This document shows, piece after piece, positions 62,325 to 64,000 of a stretch of DNA of 64,000 nt; the first letter of the stretch is position 1, and every line of letters begins with the position of its first letter. The DNA comes from JAFGDI01 sp963662515 (lineage in GTDB: Bacteria > Planctomycetota > Phycisphaerae > Sedimentisphaerales > SM23-30): contig OY759675.1 in assembly GCA_963662515.1 (NCBI GenBank), forward strand, positions 310,001 to 374,000. Direction: 5' to 3'. The notes beneath the pieces are model-generated. The model was given only the letters and a program-made list of their open reading frames with translations. It ran no database searches and was not told the DNA's origin. The translations under genes were made by a program, and so were the position numbers.

Positions 62325-63494
62325 ATGGATATAAAAGATAGAGTTGACAAACTAAAGAGTTTTGTAGAGGCTGCCGACTATGCCGGTTATGATCCATTTG
62401 ATGCTTTGAATAGTCCTTTTGTTAAAGCGGTCAGTTCTAGGTCTAAAACTCTCAGAATGGTTTTTACTCAGCTTTTGAGACGTAGCCCGGTCAATTTGCG
62501 CTCTGTCCTGTCAGTAGAGAAAGGGCATAATCCCAAAGGAATAGGTTTGTTTCTGGGAGGTTATGCTAAACTATACAGCCTGAATAATGATGAAAGCTTA
62601 AAACCTGAAATTGAATATCTGCTTGAACTACTTGAAAGTCTCAAAGCAGTTGGTTATAGTGGAAATAGCTGGGGGTATAATTTTGACTGGCAAAGCAGAA
62701 CGACATTTCGGCCCAAAGGAACGCCAACTATTGTCAATAGCTCTTTTATTGGTCATGCTCTGCTGGATTGTTATGAACTCACTGGTTCTCAGCGAGCTCT
62801 GGAAATGGCACTGCCGATCAGAGATTTTATCTTGAACGACATCAAGCGTGTTGATGAAGGACAGACCTTTGGCTTCAGCTATACGCCAGTTGATAACTCA
62901 GTGGTTCACAATGCCAATATGATGGGAGCTTCAATTATTATTCGCCTGAATAAATATGCTCCGGATCAAAGTGCCCACCAGTTGGCATTGGCCGCTCTGG
63001 CCTATTCGATGAACCATCAAGAGTCAGATGGGAGCTGGTATTATGCTGATACCGATTGTCAGAAGTGGATTGACTCATTTCATACTGGATTCAATCTTCA
63101 GGCTTTGCGTTATATTATAGCTGATGGTGAAGGTGCTGAATATCTGAGAAATTATGAAAGCGGAGTAGAGTTTTACGCTGATAATTTCTTTTTGAATGAT
63201 GGTACACCAAAATATTATTATAATAAGATATACCCGGTAGATATTCATTCTCCCGCCCAGGCAATATATTTCTTTTCCGGTATGGGAGAAAAGTATTTAA
63301 CTCTTACCGAGAATGTTTTGCGATGGATGCTCAATCATATGCAAAGCCCCGAAGGTTATTTTTATTTCAGAAAAGGGCGATTGCATACTAATAAAATATG
63401 TTATATGCGTTGGTCACAAGCCTGGGCGTTTCATGCTCTCGTTGAATATATGTTTCAAAAACAATCGGTTCTCAAAAGCGTAAAGCCAGGCTAA
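62325..63494 (+). CDS. alpha/alpha-toroid (six-hairpin glycosidase-like) protein
   Basis: The 389-residue protein consists of repeated helix pairs with aromatic-rich loops: KGIGLFLGGYAKLY, NSWGYNFDWQSRTTFRPKGT, NSSFIGHALLDCYELTG, SDGSWYYADTDCQKWIDSFH and SPAQAIYFFSG. This is the pattern of an (alpha/alpha)6 toroid as in glycoside hydrolases, heparinase-like lyases and epimerases. There is no signal peptide, so it would act in the cytoplasm. Together with the bi-domain oxidoreductase it could modify a uronic acid residue, similar to heparinase-II-like pairs; this is inference. Confidence 0.75.
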   Translation: MDIKDRVDKLKSFVEAADYAGYDPFDALNSPFVKAVSSRSKTLRMVFTQLLRRSPVNLRSVLSVEKGHNPKGIGLFLGGYAKLYSLNNDESLKPEIEYLLELLESLKAVGYSGNSWGYNFDWQSRTTFRPKGTPTIVNSSFIGHALLDCYELTGSQRALEMALPIRDFILNDIKRVDEGQTFGFSYTPVDNSVVHNANMMGASIIIRLNKYAPDQSAHQLALAALAYSMNHQESDGSWYYADTDCQKWIDSFHTGFNLQALRYIIADGEGAEYLRNYESGVEFYADNFFLNDGTPKYYYNKIYPVDIHSPAQAIYFFSGMGEKYLTLTENVLRWMLNHMQSPEGYFYFRKGRLHTNKICYMRWSQAWAFHALVEYMFQKQSVLKSVKPG

Positions 63495-63510
63495 AGAGGA
63501 GAGTGTGGAT

Positions 63511-64000
63511 ATGGATATAGCTGAGAATGATAAATACGATCTGTTTGGTGTGCCATTGACGAATCTGAAGTCATATTCGCACGCTCTGGATAGTATTGTA
63601 CAAAGAATTAAGCAATCGCAAAAGACTTTTTGTGTGGCGATAAATCCCGAGAAGATACATCGTGCCCAAGGTGACCCTGAACTGCTGGATTTACTGAATT
63701 CTGCAGACTTCCATATTTGCGATGGTATTGGTGCTGCTCTTGCTATTCGTTTAATGTATGGTAAAAAAATTGCCAGAGTAACGGGAGTACAGCTTTTCTA
63801 TTACCTGATGGAGTTGGCCGAAAAAGAAGGGTTTAAGGTATTTCTTCTGGGAGCATCATCCGAATCGAATATTGGTTCATGCACTGAACTGAAGAAGAAG
63901 CATCCGCAATTAAAGATCGTCGGTAGCCAGGATGGCTATTTCAAAGATGACCGGCAGGTGATTGAGCATATTAATGCTTCGCAGGCCGATATGCTTTTTG
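63511..64000 (+). CDS. WecG/TagA/CpsF family glycosyltransferase (cut by window edge)
   Basis: The frame starts at ATG 63511 with GAGGAGAG at 63496-63503 and is open to the right edge (163 codons). DLFGVPLTNL, FCVAINPEKIHRAQ, the catalytic-region motif FHICDGIGAALAIRLMYG, RVTGVQLFYYLMELAEKEG and FKVFLLGASSESN match the GT26 (WecG/TagA) family. The enzyme adds a sugar to an undecaprenyl-linked precursor early in repeat-unit assembly. The C-terminal part is outside the window, and the polysaccharide cluster probably continues. Confidence 0.92.
   Translation, partial: MDIAENDKYDLFGVPLTNLKSYSHALDSIVQRIKQSQKTFCVAINPEKIHRAQGDPELLDLLNSADFHICDGIGAALAIRLMYGKKIARVTGVQLFYYLMELAEKEGFKVFLLGASSESNIGSCTELKKKHPQLKIVGSQDGYFKDDRQVIEHINASQADMLF

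Overview
The window looks like a chromosomal segment of a moderately AT-rich, Gram-negative, flagellated bacterium. I favour the Planctomycetota, probably Phycisphaerae-like. The strongest clue is the gene cut by the left edge: its protein begins with the HYESAFE motif that names the HYExAFE family, which I know from planctomycetes. Two PilZ proteins, an isolated dnaA, a radical-SAM enzyme of the siroheme-dependent heme route (AhbC) and an exopolysaccharide cluster behind a sigma-54-type promoter fit a diderm with an anaerobic or microaerobic life. The phylum assignment is inference; no rRNA or tRNA gene is visible to confirm it.

Layout. 1-960: truncated HYExAFE gene on the minus strand, with a duplicated 5' fragment behind it. 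962-10030 (plus): OFA-type transporter, purF, a MITE-like palindromic element, dnaA, a DUF1016 nuclease with in-frame palindromic repeats, a lipoprotein, lnt and rlmN. 10063-11847 (minus): binding protein and ATPase of a metal-chelate-type ABC importer without a permease gene. 12159-20834: two PilZ proteins, mnmA, and on the minus strand alaS, glycerate kinase, murF and an endonuclease III-like glycosylase. 21119-22925 (plus): an Asp-rich protein, an Arg-rich protein and a carboxyl-methyltransferase-like enzyme. 22980-36016: CLC channel (minus), ahbC, a TRAP transporter operon with a universal stress protein, a DUF486 membrane protein, a chemoreceptor, a CPBP protease (minus), TatD, an unknown protein and tmk. 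36357-41000: a signalling block with a TonB-receptor-like stub, a YfiR-like protein, a hybrid histidine kinase and a REC-GGDEF-HD-GYP protein. 41019-46931: zinc ribbon protein (minus), EIIA-CBS protein, ion permease and mutS. 47750-49213: flagellin with a long leader. 49471-64000: exopolysaccharide cluster running off the right edge.

How it works together. Many genes are housekeeping singletons. The recurring theme is the choice between motility and surface polysaccharide. Chemoreceptor and flagellin serve motility. The diguanylate cyclase, YfiR-like protein and PilZ receptors point to cyclic-di-GMP control. The 14 kb cluster encodes export (Wza/Wzc-like), flipping, polymerisation, glycosyl transfer and sugar modification.

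Points most worth checking: the acidic/basic gene pair at 21.1-22.0 kb, the flagellin leader (candidate structured RNA), the sigma-54 promoter of the polysaccharide operon, the receptor stub before the YfiR-like gene, the degenerate HD-GYP domain, and two polysaccharide genes whose strong Shine-Dalgarno sequences are not followed by a normal start codon.
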